37,516 nucleotides of DNA from assembly GCA_024695605.1 (NCBI GenBank), contig JAILHW010000185.1, forward strand, positions 1 through 37,516. The letters run 5' to 3'. The notes below the pieces were generated by a model, which made no database searches, was not told the origin of the DNA, and worked only from the letters and a program-made list of their open reading frames with translations. Below, in pieces: positions 30,610 to 37,516 of the stretch. This stretch comes from Lachnospiraceae bacterium. Lineage in GTDB: Bacteria > Bacillota > Clostridia > Lachnospirales > Lachnospiraceae. Within the stretch, counting starts at the first letter, position 1. Every line of letters begins with the position of its first letter. A program made the translations under genes and the position numbers.

Positions 30610-31284
30610 ATGAAGAAGGGTTTAACAGAGATCGTTTTTATCCTGGATCGCAGCGGTTCTATGTCAGGTCTTGAAGCGGACACCATCGGAGGCTACAACT
30701 CCATGCTGGAAAAGCAGAAGAAGGAAGAGGGAGAGGCGCTGATCTCCACAGTCCTTTTTGATGACCGGACCGAGATCCTTCATGACAGAAGAAATCTTGA
30801 GAAGGTTGCACGGATCACCGACAAGGAATACTATGTCAGAGGCTGCACGGCGCTGCTCGATGCAGTAGGAGGTGCGATCCACCATATCAGCCGTGTTCAG
30901 AAGGAGATGCCGGAGGACGAAAGGCCGGAAAAGACGTTATTCATCATCACCACCGACGGAATGGAGAATGCCAGCATAAGGTATTCTTATGACAAGGTGA
31001 AAAGGATGGTGGAGAAGAAGAAAAAGAAAAATCACTGGGAGTTTGTGTTCCTCGGAGCCAATATTGACGCGGTTGCAGTCGCCGGAAGATTCGGCGTGTC
31101 TGCAAACAGAGCCGTCCGGTACGAATGCGACAGCGCAGGTACCGCGCTCAACTTCAACGTCATGTCCAAGATGGTAAGCTGCGCAAGAGCCTGCGGCAGC
31201 GCCAAGGAGATGGAAGTAGCTTTTGACAGTGATGAGCTGCTGGCCCCGATCCAGGAAGACTACAAGAAGCGCCACAGAGCATAA
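30610..31284 (+). CDS. von Willebrand factor type A (vWA) domain protein
   Basis: A 224-residue single-domain protein. The metal-binding MIDAS is complete: IVFILDRSGSMSG (Asp13, Ser15, Ser17), the Thr in RGCTALLDAVGG, and the Asp in FIITTDGMEN. There is no signal peptide or membrane anchor, so it works in the cytoplasm. It resembles TerY-like vWA proteins of Ter-type stress systems, which act as metal-dependent interaction scaffolds, often beside phosphatase, kinase or macro-domain genes. Here the macro-domain fusion is directly upstream. AGAGAGGTAGGT before the ATG is a good ribosome site, behind a structured leader. The TAA stop starts copy D of the dispersed repeat. Confidence 0.88.
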   Translation: MKKGLTEIVFILDRSGSMSGLEADTIGGYNSMLEKQKKEEGEALISTVLFDDRTEILHDRRNLEKVARITDKEYYVRGCTALLDAVGGAIHHISRVQKEMPEDERPEKTLFIITTDGMENASIRYSYDKVKRMVEKKKKKNHWEFVFLGANIDAVAVAGRFGVSANRAVRYECDSAGTALNFNVMSKMVSCARACGSAKEMEVAFDSDELLAPIQEDYKKRHRA

Positions 31285-31317
31285 TGGCCCCCGGGACGGA
31301 GTCATAGGTTCATTTTC
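31281..31317 (+). repeat. dispersed GGGACGGAGTCA repeat, copy D
   Basis: Starts at the stop codon of the vWA gene (ATAATGGCC), core GGGACGGAGTCA, end GGTTCATTTT. The ends pair less well than in copy B: AATGGCC against GGTTCATT has one G-T and one mismatch. Confidence 0.85.
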
Positions 31318-31324
31318 ACAATCT

Positions 31325-31375
31325 ACCCCAGGGAATTCTCCGAAGCACAGGATGAATTCCCCGGGGGCTTTTTTA
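31325..31375. terminator. bidirectional terminator between vWA and DUF5131 genes
   Basis: CCCAGGGAATTC pairs with GAATTCCCCGGG (one mismatch) around a 15-base loop, followed on the plus strand by a T6 run. The convergent DUF5131 gene ends in the T-run. Confidence 0.88.
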
Positions 31376-32176
31376 TGTATCCAGTCCGGCCTGGTGGGCC
31401 TGCGAATGCTGAAGGGGCCTTGGTATGTTGTATAGTTTCCCATCTTTTAGCAGCCGGGCTCCGGTCTGGTGGTAGTAAAAGGAGATCCCGTTTTCTATGC
31501 ACTGCGCATGGAGATCCTCTACCCAGTCATACTTACAGATCCGGGCATGGGGACCGGATTCGCCCCCGGCCGATACATGCCTTATGACGGGCGATCCGTC
31601 GGATGATCTGTACATCTCTATATATGGCCGGAGATTGACTGCAGACAGCATGGGCTCAACCATTACAGAATGCTGAAACAACGGAAGAGACAGATAGATG
31701 GGAAGGCGCTGATCGATCATATCCTGGTTTTCACAGGTGACCGCGACAGTGATATGGGAATAGGCTTCTCCCCAGTCCGTCGGCAGATGGTCAGCGATCC
31801 GCTGAGGTCGTTTGGTGATCATAAAAAAGGTGCAATCCGACCGCTCTAGCATCATATTCCAGGCATCATTTCGCCAGGCATCCGCATCCGGATGAAAGAA
31901 ATCAGAGGAAAAGCAGGTGTAGATATGGGATCCCTCGGGGATTTTATACAGACCCTTATATTTGCCGGATCTGAGTCTTTTGACCGGAAGGTCGAAGCTG
32001 TCGGTCTTTTGAACGACAGAGGGATCCTTGCCGATGGATTCATCGCGGCGGTACATATAGCAATGAAGACAGCCGGTGCTCGCTTTCGTGCAGCCATGCC
32101 AAAGATTCCAGTTCAGTGTCATGGGAGGGCGGGGATCGGTATTTTTTTCTTCGGGGAATAAGGATAATTGTTGCAT
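31373..32176 (-). CDS. DUF5131 (phage Gp37/Gp68-type) three-Cys-motif protein
   Basis: A 267-residue protein. The diagnostic N-terminal part reads LNWNLWHGCTKASTGCLHCY, giving Cys29-x6-Cys36-x2-Cys39, followed by YTCFSSDFFHPDADAWR, MMLERSDCTFFMITKRPQRI, TVAVTCENQDMIDQRLPIYL and the end HVSAGGESGPHARIC. This is the DUF5131 / phage Gp37-Gp68 family, similar to radical SAM enzymes and often paired with a partner called TcmP; no TcmP gene is in the window. The cysteines suggest an Fe-S cluster. Reaction unknown; a nucleic-acid repair or modification role is inference. ATG 32176 has GGTGA 8 bases upstream; GTG 32188 is an alternative. A promoter 170-200 bases upstream holds a perfect LexA-type box. 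Confidence 0.85.
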   Translation of the reverse strand: MQQLSLFPEEKNTDPRPPMTLNWNLWHGCTKASTGCLHCYMYRRDESIGKDPSVVQKTDSFDLPVKRLRSGKYKGLYKIPEGSHIYTCFSSDFFHPDADAWRNDAWNMMLERSDCTFFMITKRPQRIADHLPTDWGEAYSHITVAVTCENQDMIDQRLPIYLSLPLFQHSVMVEPMLSAVNLRPYIEMYRSSDGSPVIRHVSAGGESGPHARICKYDWVEDLHAQCIENGISFYYHQTGARLLKDGKLYNIPRPLQHSQAHQAGLDT

Positions 32177-32285
32177 GTCACAAGTCACCGTGCCTTAGGA
32201 AACATCTGCGCTAAACCATTGATGATTCGCTCAGATACATTTTCACATTTCGTCGCATCATCTTTTGCTCAAAATGTTCCTTTTT

Positions 32286-32325
32286 CACGTTACATCGCAT
32301 TACATCACGTTACATCACAGTACGA
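32286..32325 (+). repeat. 10-bp tandem array
   Basis: Four units: CACGTTACAT, CGCATTACAT, CACGTTACAT, CACAGTACGA. It lies in the untranslated leader of the DUF5131 transcript, between promoter and start codon. Confidence 0.65.
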
Positions 32326-32351
32326 TTTTCCACACAAAATAGTATATCACG

Positions 32352-32380
32352 AGTATAGAACAAATGTTCTGATTTTGCAA
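32352..32380 (-). promoter_or_regulatory. sigma-A promoter with LexA (SOS) box upstream of DUF5131
   Basis: On the minus strand TTGCAA (plus 32375-32380), a 17-bp spacer and TATACT (plus 32352-32357). The spacer contains GAACATTTGTTC (plus 32358-32369), a perfect GAACNNNNGTTC palindrome, flanked so that AGAACATTTGTTCT is fully symmetric. A LexA dimer there would block the promoter. The geometry is the same as at 22318-22346. No lexA gene is in the window. Confidence 0.75.
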
Positions 32381-32397
32381 GAGCGAATGGAAATCTT

Positions 32398-32469
32398 CAG
32401 ATCACCGGATATAGGATTATACAGATCATCTGATGTAAGCTTTTACAGATCACAGTATCTGTGTCAAGC
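32398..32469 (+). repeat. 24-bp tandem array
   Basis: Three imperfect units start with CAGATCA at 32398, 32422 and 32446. Units 1 and 2 match at about 18 of 24 positions; unit 3 only in its first part. The array lies just upstream of the SOS promoter on the minus strand. Confidence 0.6.
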
Positions 32470-32564
32470 TCCATCCGGCAGATCGTTCTCACCTACGTTG
32501 AAATTTCAACATCTTTCTTAAAAGTTCCTGTATTCTCCTAAAACTTCTCCCTTTTTGCCGGTAT

Positions 32565-32577
32565 AGCATTATGCTAC
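32565..32577. promoter_or_regulatory. palindrome TAGCAT-T-ATGCTA upstream of the exporter operon
   Basis: A perfect 13-base palindrome that overlaps a possible -10 (TACAAT, 32576-32581). No good -35 fits at 16-18 bp. It may be the operator of the exporter operon, whose start codon is about 45 bases downstream. Confidence 0.45.
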
Positions 32578-32623
32578 AATCAGTTTATCTGGTAGGAAAC
32601 ATTCGGTCCGGGGGGAGATTGTC

Positions 32624-34048
32624 ATGAAAAAATGCTACGATCGTTTCCTTCATAGAGTTTCTGTCCTTAAGCACCATGGTGTAATGGTGTTTCTTTTTGT
32701 TTCCCTGAGTCTGTTATGCGGCTGCGGCCAGAGAGCGCTGGATGAGCTGGTACCGGTTTCGCTAAAGCCCTATGCACAGGTAGATCGTCTGACGACCACC
32801 GTGATGCGGGGAAATCTGACGCCTGTTTATGAGGGCGAGATTGAGCTTTCCGGATATGAGGAGATCGCTTACCGCGTGGAGGATACGCTGTTTCGCAATC
32901 TCGATGCCGGTTATGAGGCAAAAGTGAAGGCCTTGCACGTACAGACAGGAGACCGTGTGAAAAAAGGTGACGTGATGTTATCGTTTACCTCCGATCTTCT
33001 GGAAGAACGCCTGATGGAAAATGAAAGAACGAAGCGGCATGCCGAATTGGCGATCGAGCATTATCAGAAGGTAAACGGGATCGATCCGCTAACGAATTTT
33101 GCCTTTGATATTGACGATATGAAGGATGACATCGCGCTTGCACAGGTCTATATCGATGATGTGGATAAAATCTATGCCCAGCTCAATGTTGTGGCACAAA
33201 AGGACGGCATCGTAACGTTTGTGGATCCGTCTGTTATGAACGGCTTTTTGAAATTCGGAAGTCCCATGTTCAAGGTCGTTTCGGATGATGGCTATTATGT
33301 GGCGCAGCCTTGGCTGAAGGGAAGCGGTGATGATTCTCTGGAAAAAGTAAGCTTTGCGGTAGGCGAGCGCTTTCATGCAAAGAGCAGGCTGGCAGAGTAC
33401 GAGGTTGAGGTGATAGCAGACCCGACCAAATCTGCAGGTGCTGCAAAACGGGATACACAAGCCAATACGCAGGATCCTCAATCCGACAACCAGGACCCGC
33501 AAACCGATAACCAGTCTCCCTCCATCAGTGACAACAACATCGAGGATATCCTGGCAGAACTCCAAACTGACGGCAGCAACGGATCCGATACATCCGATCC
33601 ATCTCCCAAAGAAACCGACAAGGTATATTTCAAGATCGTCGGCGGGAGCGACAGGATCTCGGAGCAGAAGCTTACGATCTATAAAGACATGGAGGAGATC
33701 AAAAATGTCTGCTATGTGGAGTCGGCAGCGCTGATCCAGCAGGAAGGCTCTGAGGACATTTTTGCCTACAAGCAGACACCGGAGGGGAATTTTGTACCCA
33801 TCCGGGTCATGGTCGGGAATGTCATCGGAGAGTACGCCGTGATCGTGGATGGTCTGACAGAAGGAGATGTCATTTCCATTCCGCCGGATGTGGACTATCG
33901 TGATGTGATCAAGCCCAACAGCAAGAAGACGATCACAAAAGAGGTGGTCGGCCGTAACGGGGAGACCTACATGTTTGGGGATGACGGAACGGTCACAATG
34001 ATAAAGGGTAACGTATCCGTCACCTATGATGTACAGCAGGCCAATTAG
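32624..34048 (+). CDS. lipoprotein periplasmic-adaptor-like (HlyD/MacA-type) subunit of an ABC exporter
   Basis: A 474-residue protein. A signal peptide ends in LLCGC, with the lipid-bearing Cys34. Residues about 60-240 contain the two halves of a biotinyl-lipoyl-like domain (VKALHVQTGDRVKKGDVML; VVAQKDGIVTFVDPSV) around a short helical hairpin (residues about 125-185). Residues about 280-330 are a low-complexity Asn/Gln/Asp/Ser insert with a QDPQSDN/QDPQTDN duplication. The end has the VGNVIGEYAVIVDGLTEGD element of membrane fusion proteins. In Gram-positive bacteria such adaptors work with MacB/FtsX-type ABC transporters in peptide export or sensing. GGGGGGAG before the ATG is a strong ribosome site. 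It is the first gene of an operon with the next two. Confidence 0.82.
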   Translation: MKKCYDRFLHRVSVLKHHGVMVFLFVSLSLLCGCGQRALDELVPVSLKPYAQVDRLTTTVMRGNLTPVYEGEIELSGYEEIAYRVEDTLFRNLDAGYEAKVKALHVQTGDRVKKGDVMLSFTSDLLEERLMENERTKRHAELAIEHYQKVNGIDPLTNFAFDIDDMKDDIALAQVYIDDVDKIYAQLNVVAQKDGIVTFVDPSVMNGFLKFGSPMFKVVSDDGYYVAQPWLKGSGDDSLEKVSFAVGERFHAKSRLAEYEVEVIADPTKSAGAAKRDTQANTQDPQSDNQDPQTDNQSPSISDNNIEDILAELQTDGSNGSDTSDPSPKETDKVYFKIVGGSDRISEQKLTIYKDMEEIKNVCYVESAALIQQEGSEDIFAYKQTPEGNFVPIRVMVGNVIGEYAVIVDGLTEGDVISIPPDVDYRDVIKPNSKKTITKEVVGRNGETYMFGDDGTVTMIKGNVSVTYDVQQAN

Positions 34049-34061
34049 AAAGAGCAGATTG

Positions 34062-36347
34062 ATGAGAAACGAAACCTGGCATCGAAATACTTCGAAGGAA
34101 GTCATAAAACGGTTCGGATGTTGCCTTTGCCTCATCCTGCTTTGCCTTGCCTTCTGGGGATGTGCCAAGAAGGAAAAGGCACCGGAGCTGATCGATCCGG
34201 TTGCCGATATCGAAGCACTCCGGCCAGTGACAAAAAGGATTGTCGGCAGAGTGGAGATCCTGGAGGGCAGCGTGATCCCGAAGGAGTATCCCTGCTTTCC
34301 CACTACAGCTGTGGCGATCTCAGAGGTGATGGTGGGCTTTGGAGATTTTGTAAAAGAGGGCGAGGTTGTGGCAAAAGCGGATACCGCCTCTTTGACGGAG
34401 GAATATGAGGAGGTCGTCAGACAGATCGAGCAGCTGACCCGTCACAAAGCCATGGCAGGGGACGTGTCGGAATTGACACTGGAAAAGCTGGGCATCGAGC
34501 GAGAGACGGAGCAGATCCTGAATGATCTGTATGAGCTGGAGAAAAAAGATACCGAGATTGCGCTGCAGAAGGAAGAGTACCGCTATGATATGGCCATCAC
34601 GGAGAGTGATCTGAAAGCCCTGACACAGCGCAGAGACAAGCTGAAAAAAGAACTGGACAGTCGCACATATACGGCGCCCCATGACGGCTATGTGACATTT
34701 GTAAAGGATTTTTGCAAAACCAATTATGTCGAAACCGGTGAAAACATCGTGGTCATTTCCGATTATGAGGATCTATATATTGAAGCCACCGGTCTTACGA
34801 CCAACCGGTACCGGTATGCGGACTATCAAAGCAAATGGACCTATCTGGACGGTAAGAAGGTCGAGATCACAGAGCACCCTTACCTGCCTGAAGAGCTCTC
34901 CTATGCCGAGGGCGCAGGTAAAAATCCGTTCCAGAGCTTTGATCCGGTAAGTGGAAAGCTGTCTCTTGGAAGCAATCTGATCCTGTTTTTCCTGAACGGA
35001 GATTCCGAAGAAAAGTTAGCGGTGGGTAACGATTCCATCAACCGCGAAAACGGAGAGGATTTTGTCTATGTCAGAAACGCATCCGGCGATCCGGAAAAAA
35101 GAGTCGTGGAGTTGGGGGCTACGGACGGCTTATATACAGAGGTAAAAAGCGGTCTTGCGGAAGGCGAAAACGTCTTTTACACCAATCAGTATCTGCCGCC
35201 GTCGCAGTATGAGACCATTGAAGCCGCTCTTGACGATTACTATGAGGAGGACTCGTCCAAAAGTGCACATATCGCCTATCCGTATCCCAATTTCGTGATC
35301 GCAGGCGCAAGCGGTATCTTTCACGGGGGAAAAGAAGCCCGATCGGTAGAAGAGCAGGAGTCTTTGGGCTCGATCATCACCTCGGAAGGCGTTCTTGCAT
35401 CGGAAGAAGCAAGAGTCGCGCTGTCCAAGTTGGAGCGAAACAGACTCAGGGAGCGATTCCGCTATGAGGCCGACAGGACCAATATGATGGAAGCTGCCAA
35501 GGCCATCGAGGGCGTGGACGCGCCGGATCTGACCATCGATGTGGATGTAGAGATGCCCTCGACAAATAACGAGGCGATCCGGTCCCTTCGGCATCTGAAA
35601 AAACGGATGGGGATCGATATGAATATTCTGGAGAAGGTGGAGCAGACAGCGCAGCAAGACTATGAAAGCAACCGGAAGGCACTGTTATCCAGATATAAAA
35701 AACTCCAGAAAAACGCGACGGGTGACGGGATCGAAGTACTGTCACCGGCTGACGGAAAGATCGAATTTGTCCTTGCAAAGGACGGGGATGAAGTAACAAA
35801 GGGAAGCTTTCTGATGTCCGTGATGACGCGAAGGGAAGCAAACGGATCCACCATCCTTTACGTGGCAATGCCGGAGGGCGGCTCCGGCAAACGGGTACAC
35901 AATTCGCCGCTGATCGGGCAAAAAGTGCTGGCGAAAAACGGGGACAAAACATGGACCGGAACCTGCATCGGGCTGAACGGTAACGCAGCACGCTTTCTGG
36001 TGTTTACAAGAAATGGTAAGCAATACGCAACTTTTTCCTCCCCCTTTGCCAAAAACTCAGTTCCCTATCAGTTCTATCTGAAGATGGACGGAGAGATGAC
36101 GGAGGAGGATACGAAGGGCCTGGAGGTCACCTTTTACGGAAAGCATTTTGAGAATGTCATAGTGGTCCCGCAGCTAGCGGTGCGGGAGGAATATAACATG
36201 TATTCCGATACCACCAAGTACTATGTATGGAAGCTGGAAAATGAGCAGCTCGTGAAGGAATATGTCAATGTGTATAAAACCGATGTTGCATCCGGTTTGT
36301 GTTATGTCATAAGCGGCGTCAAAGAAAAGGATAAACTATTGAAATGA
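34062..36347 (+). CDS. large second adaptor-like lipoprotein of the same exporter
   Basis: A 761-residue protein. An N-terminal hydrophobic stretch (FGCCLCLILLCLAFWGC) suggests a lipoprotein with Cys34, though the -3 residue is unusual. There are two adaptor-like modules: residues about 45-390 (VMVGFGDFVKEGEVVAKADT; coiled coil about 115-215; YTAPHDGYVTFVKDF; then VKSGLAEGENVFYTNQYLPP) and residues about 440-761, with a charged helical hairpin (about 465-560), LSPADGKIEFVLAKDGDEVT and a C-terminal VVPQLAVREE segment. Single adaptors are about 350-480 residues, so this looks like an internal duplication or fusion of two adaptors. It lies 13 bases after the first adaptor and overlaps the permease by ATGA, so all three are coupled. 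Start ATG 34062 has GAAAGAG upstream. Confidence 0.75.
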   Translation: MRNETWHRNTSKEVIKRFGCCLCLILLCLAFWGCAKKEKAPELIDPVADIEALRPVTKRIVGRVEILEGSVIPKEYPCFPTTAVAISEVMVGFGDFVKEGEVVAKADTASLTEEYEEVVRQIEQLTRHKAMAGDVSELTLEKLGIERETEQILNDLYELEKKDTEIALQKEEYRYDMAITESDLKALTQRRDKLKKELDSRTYTAPHDGYVTFVKDFCKTNYVETGENIVVISDYEDLYIEATGLTTNRYRYADYQSKWTYLDGKKVEITEHPYLPEELSYAEGAGKNPFQSFDPVSGKLSLGSNLILFFLNGDSEEKLAVGNDSINRENGEDFVYVRNASGDPEKRVVELGATDGLYTEVKSGLAEGENVFYTNQYLPPSQYETIEAALDDYYEEDSSKSAHIAYPYPNFVIAGASGIFHGGKEARSVEEQESLGSIITSEGVLASEEARVALSKLERNRLRERFRYEADRTNMMEAAKAIEGVDAPDLTIDVDVEMPSTNNEAIRSLRHLKKRMGIDMNILEKVEQTAQQDYESNRKALLSRYKKLQKNATGDGIEVLSPADGKIEFVLAKDGDEVTKGSFLMSVMTRREANGSTILYVAMPEGGSGKRVHNSPLIGQKVLAKNGDKTWTGTCIGLNGNAARFLVFTRNGKQYATFSSPFAKNSVPYQFYLKMDGEMTEEDTKGLEVTFYGKHFENVIVVPQLAVREEYNMYSDTTKYYVWKLENEQLVKEYVNVYKTDVASGLCYVISGVKEKDKLLK

Positions 36348-37516
36348 TTCGGTATATCATCACCAAGATCATAAATAAATATAAGCTTTATCTTTGTCTG
36401 CTGGTCGGCGTGATCAGTATGATCATGGTCTGCTCTATGATCATGCTCTTTCGCGGCGGCTCCCTTGACAAGCTGATCCAGAAAGGCTTTATCGCCCAGA
36501 ATGAAAGAAACGGAAAGTTTCCGGCCACCCTCTATGAGGAGGATGTGATCCATTATGCAGACCTGCAGGGGATCTGGGATGAGAAAACAGAAGACTCCGA
36601 AGAGGCTTCGGAGGATGCCGTCGGGATGGAGCTCATTCAAAAGCGGATCGATCAGATCGAGAAAAACTGGAAGACCAATGTCAGGCTTCCCATTGTTGCC
36701 GCGCAGAGGATCGCACATTTCAGGGGCTTTAACGCAGAGTACTCCTATCGCGGCAAAGGATATATGAGCATCGGTTATATCGAAGATCCGAACCTGAAGG
36801 ATCCCGCGGAGATGAAAAAGCACTATGAGATCTTAGAGGGCGGCTATCTGTATGAGGATATCTCATCCCTTTTGACAGGCGTGGATCCGCTCCCGGAGGA
36901 TGCCATCCCCTGTCTTATCAGCAAAAGCCTGGCAGACGAGCGTGACCTTGTGCCGGGAGAGATCATCAGTTTTTACGAGATCGGATACAGTGAGGACAGA
37001 AAAGATGATCCGCTGTTAAGATTGTACATCAATGGGATCGTTCAGGAAAAAGAGGGGGACTATTTCTGGAAGATCATGCTTGCGGATACGGAGCGCATGG
37101 CGATCATCGAAAAAAAAGATCTGCAAAAGGCCATCGACGTATTTCCCAAGGATGTCTATATCAAGCTCAGCGAGTGTCTGGACTACCGCTATATCAACAG
37201 GACCAATGCAGACAGCATCTTTAAGGGTGCACGGAAGCTTAAGAAGCTAAACCGCGAGATGAAGGAAAGTCTGTCGGCTGTCATAGCTGCCTACAGACAG
37301 GAAAGCAGGGCCGTCAAGCAGATGCTCTATGTGATCGTCCTTCCCCTTGCAATCCTGGTGCTGGTCTTCATCGGCATGATCTCGTTCCGTATCATCGATT
37401 CCGAAAGCTGGGAGCTTTTGACGCTGGAAAAAAGAGGCCTCGGACGCAAACGCATCTTTCTTTTGTATGTGCTGCAGTCGGTTTTGCTGGCGCTTTTATC
37501 CATCGTGCCGGGGATC
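36344..37516 (+). CDS. ABC transporter permease, FtsX/MacB-like (partial, runs off the window)
   Basis: The first 391 codons. Residues 1-36 hold an N-terminal membrane helix (YKLYLCLLVGVISMIMVCSM). Residues about 37-310 are a large extracellular domain with LVPGEIISFYEIGY and PKDVYIKLSE, as in MacB-type permeases. A helical segment (residues 285-325) leads to membrane helices 2 and 3 (MLYVIVLPLAILVLVFIGMI; FLLYVLQSVLLALLSIVPGI) with the TLEKRGLGRKRIF cytoplasmic loop typical of FtsX-like domains. The start overlaps the previous stop (ATGA), so translation is coupled. The ATPase is probably encoded beyond the right edge. Together with the two adaptors this is a tripartite-like ABC exporter; the cargo is unknown. 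Confidence 0.85.
   Translation, partial: MIRYIITKIINKYKLYLCLLVGVISMIMVCSMIMLFRGGSLDKLIQKGFIAQNERNGKFPATLYEEDVIHYADLQGIWDEKTEDSEEASEDAVGMELIQKRIDQIEKNWKTNVRLPIVAAQRIAHFRGFNAEYSYRGKGYMSIGYIEDPNLKDPAEMKKHYEILEGGYLYEDISSLLTGVDPLPEDAIPCLISKSLADERDLVPGEIISFYEIGYSEDRKDDPLLRLYINGIVQEKEGDYFWKIMLADTERMAIIEKKDLQKAIDVFPKDVYIKLSECLDYRYINRTNADSIFKGARKLKKLNREMKESLSAVIAAYRQESRAVKQMLYVIVLPLAILVLVFIGMISFRIIDSESWELLTLEKRGLGRKRIFLLYVLQSVLLALLSIVPGI

Larger units (their letters stand above)
32177..32623. other. long divergent intergenic region
   Basis: About 450 bases between the DUF5131 gene and the exporter operon. It holds a 10-bp tandem array (32286-32325), the minus-strand SOS-box promoter (32352-32380), a 24-bp tandem array (32398-32469) and a palindrome (32565-32577). 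An open frame of 117 codons on the plus strand (32168-32521) crosses all of these and does not look like protein. Confidence 0.6.

Noticed and set aside
32286-32469. Tandem arrays as a possible CRISPR
   Set aside because: Periods of 10 and 24 bp without spacers of constant length between identical repeats, and no cas genes.
32168-32521. Plus-strand frame of 117 codons with an 8-residue near-repeat (RSPDIGLY, RSSDVSFY)
   Set aside because: It crosses the minus-strand SOS promoter and two tandem DNA arrays, has no ribosome site, and the peptide repeat simply reflects the 24-bp DNA repeat.
33089-34303. 404-codon minus-strand frame opposite the two adaptor genes
   Set aside because: Spans a gene boundary and both coupled lipoprotein genes; no start signal and no recognisable domain.

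Overview
The window looks like a chromosomal stretch of a Bacillota (Firmicutes) bacterium, class Clostridia, most likely a Lachnospiraceae gut or rumen commensal. Grounds: strong GGAGG-type ribosome sites and consensus sigma-A promoters; a BspA-type surface protein; an MFS-LuxR sensor; a Lachnospiraceae-style PAS-GGDEF-EAL gene and HD-GYP genes; YlmH; M18 aminopeptidase; and a macro-domain protein with a helical tail common in this family. I see no tRNA, rRNA, CRISPR array, phage module or intact transposase.

Layout. 1-2850: a partial CDS, a GNAT acetyltransferase, a long non-coding stretch with a terminator and a dispersed repeat, the tail of a lost HD-domain gene, and an MFS-LuxR regulator. 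2850-7300: an intergenic region rich in inverted repeats, then a 1379-residue secreted BspA-like protein. 7370-12480: a truncated MATE gene, a six-helix membrane protein behind a consensus promoter with an 18-bp palindrome, a truncated lipoprotein, a GNAT enzyme, a frameshifted HD-GYP gene and the tail of an SPFH gene. 12470-17450: a complete MATE pump, a 5'-truncated helical protein, a Cys-bearing XRE regulator, a broken PAS-GGDEF-EAL gene and an Fe-S aldo-keto reductase. 17530-25930: an AlkZ-related protein, a YjbR-MGMT fusion, small proteins, a double-frameshifted secreted protein, YlmH, two HAD proteins, a PaiA/BltD-like GNAT, a YihS-like sugar isomerase and an M18 aminopeptidase. 25980-32180: a GNAT-methyltransferase fusion, a membrane protein, a second helical tail fragment, a nucleoside phosphorylase, a macro-domain/helical-tail fusion, a vWA protein and a convergent DUF5131 (three-Cys motif) gene. 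32620-end: two lipoprotein adaptors and an FtsX-type permease of an ABC exporter that runs off the window.

Themes. (1) Candidate SOS control: a minus-strand promoter upstream of DUF5131 carries a perfect GAACNNNNGTTC LexA-type box in its spacer, and a promoter of the same geometry precedes a small HAD gene. With the MGMT fusion and the AlkZ-related protein nearby, DNA-damage functions recur. (2) A dispersed repeat of about 38 bp with the core GGGACGGAGTCA and hairpin-forming ends occurs four times plus one inverted partial copy; three copies start at the stop codon of the gene before them. (3) All three c-di-GMP or HD-type signalling genes are broken, by truncation, by an extra T in a T7 run, or by an internal deletion plus a 2-bp duplication. 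(4) Two different minisatellites with 13-bp periods sit on gene ends, and a 24-bp and a 10-bp array lie in the intergenic region near 32.3-32.5 kb. The best candidates for an undescribed system are the SOS-box DUF5131 gene and the neighbouring macro-domain plus vWA genes; I present these as inference.
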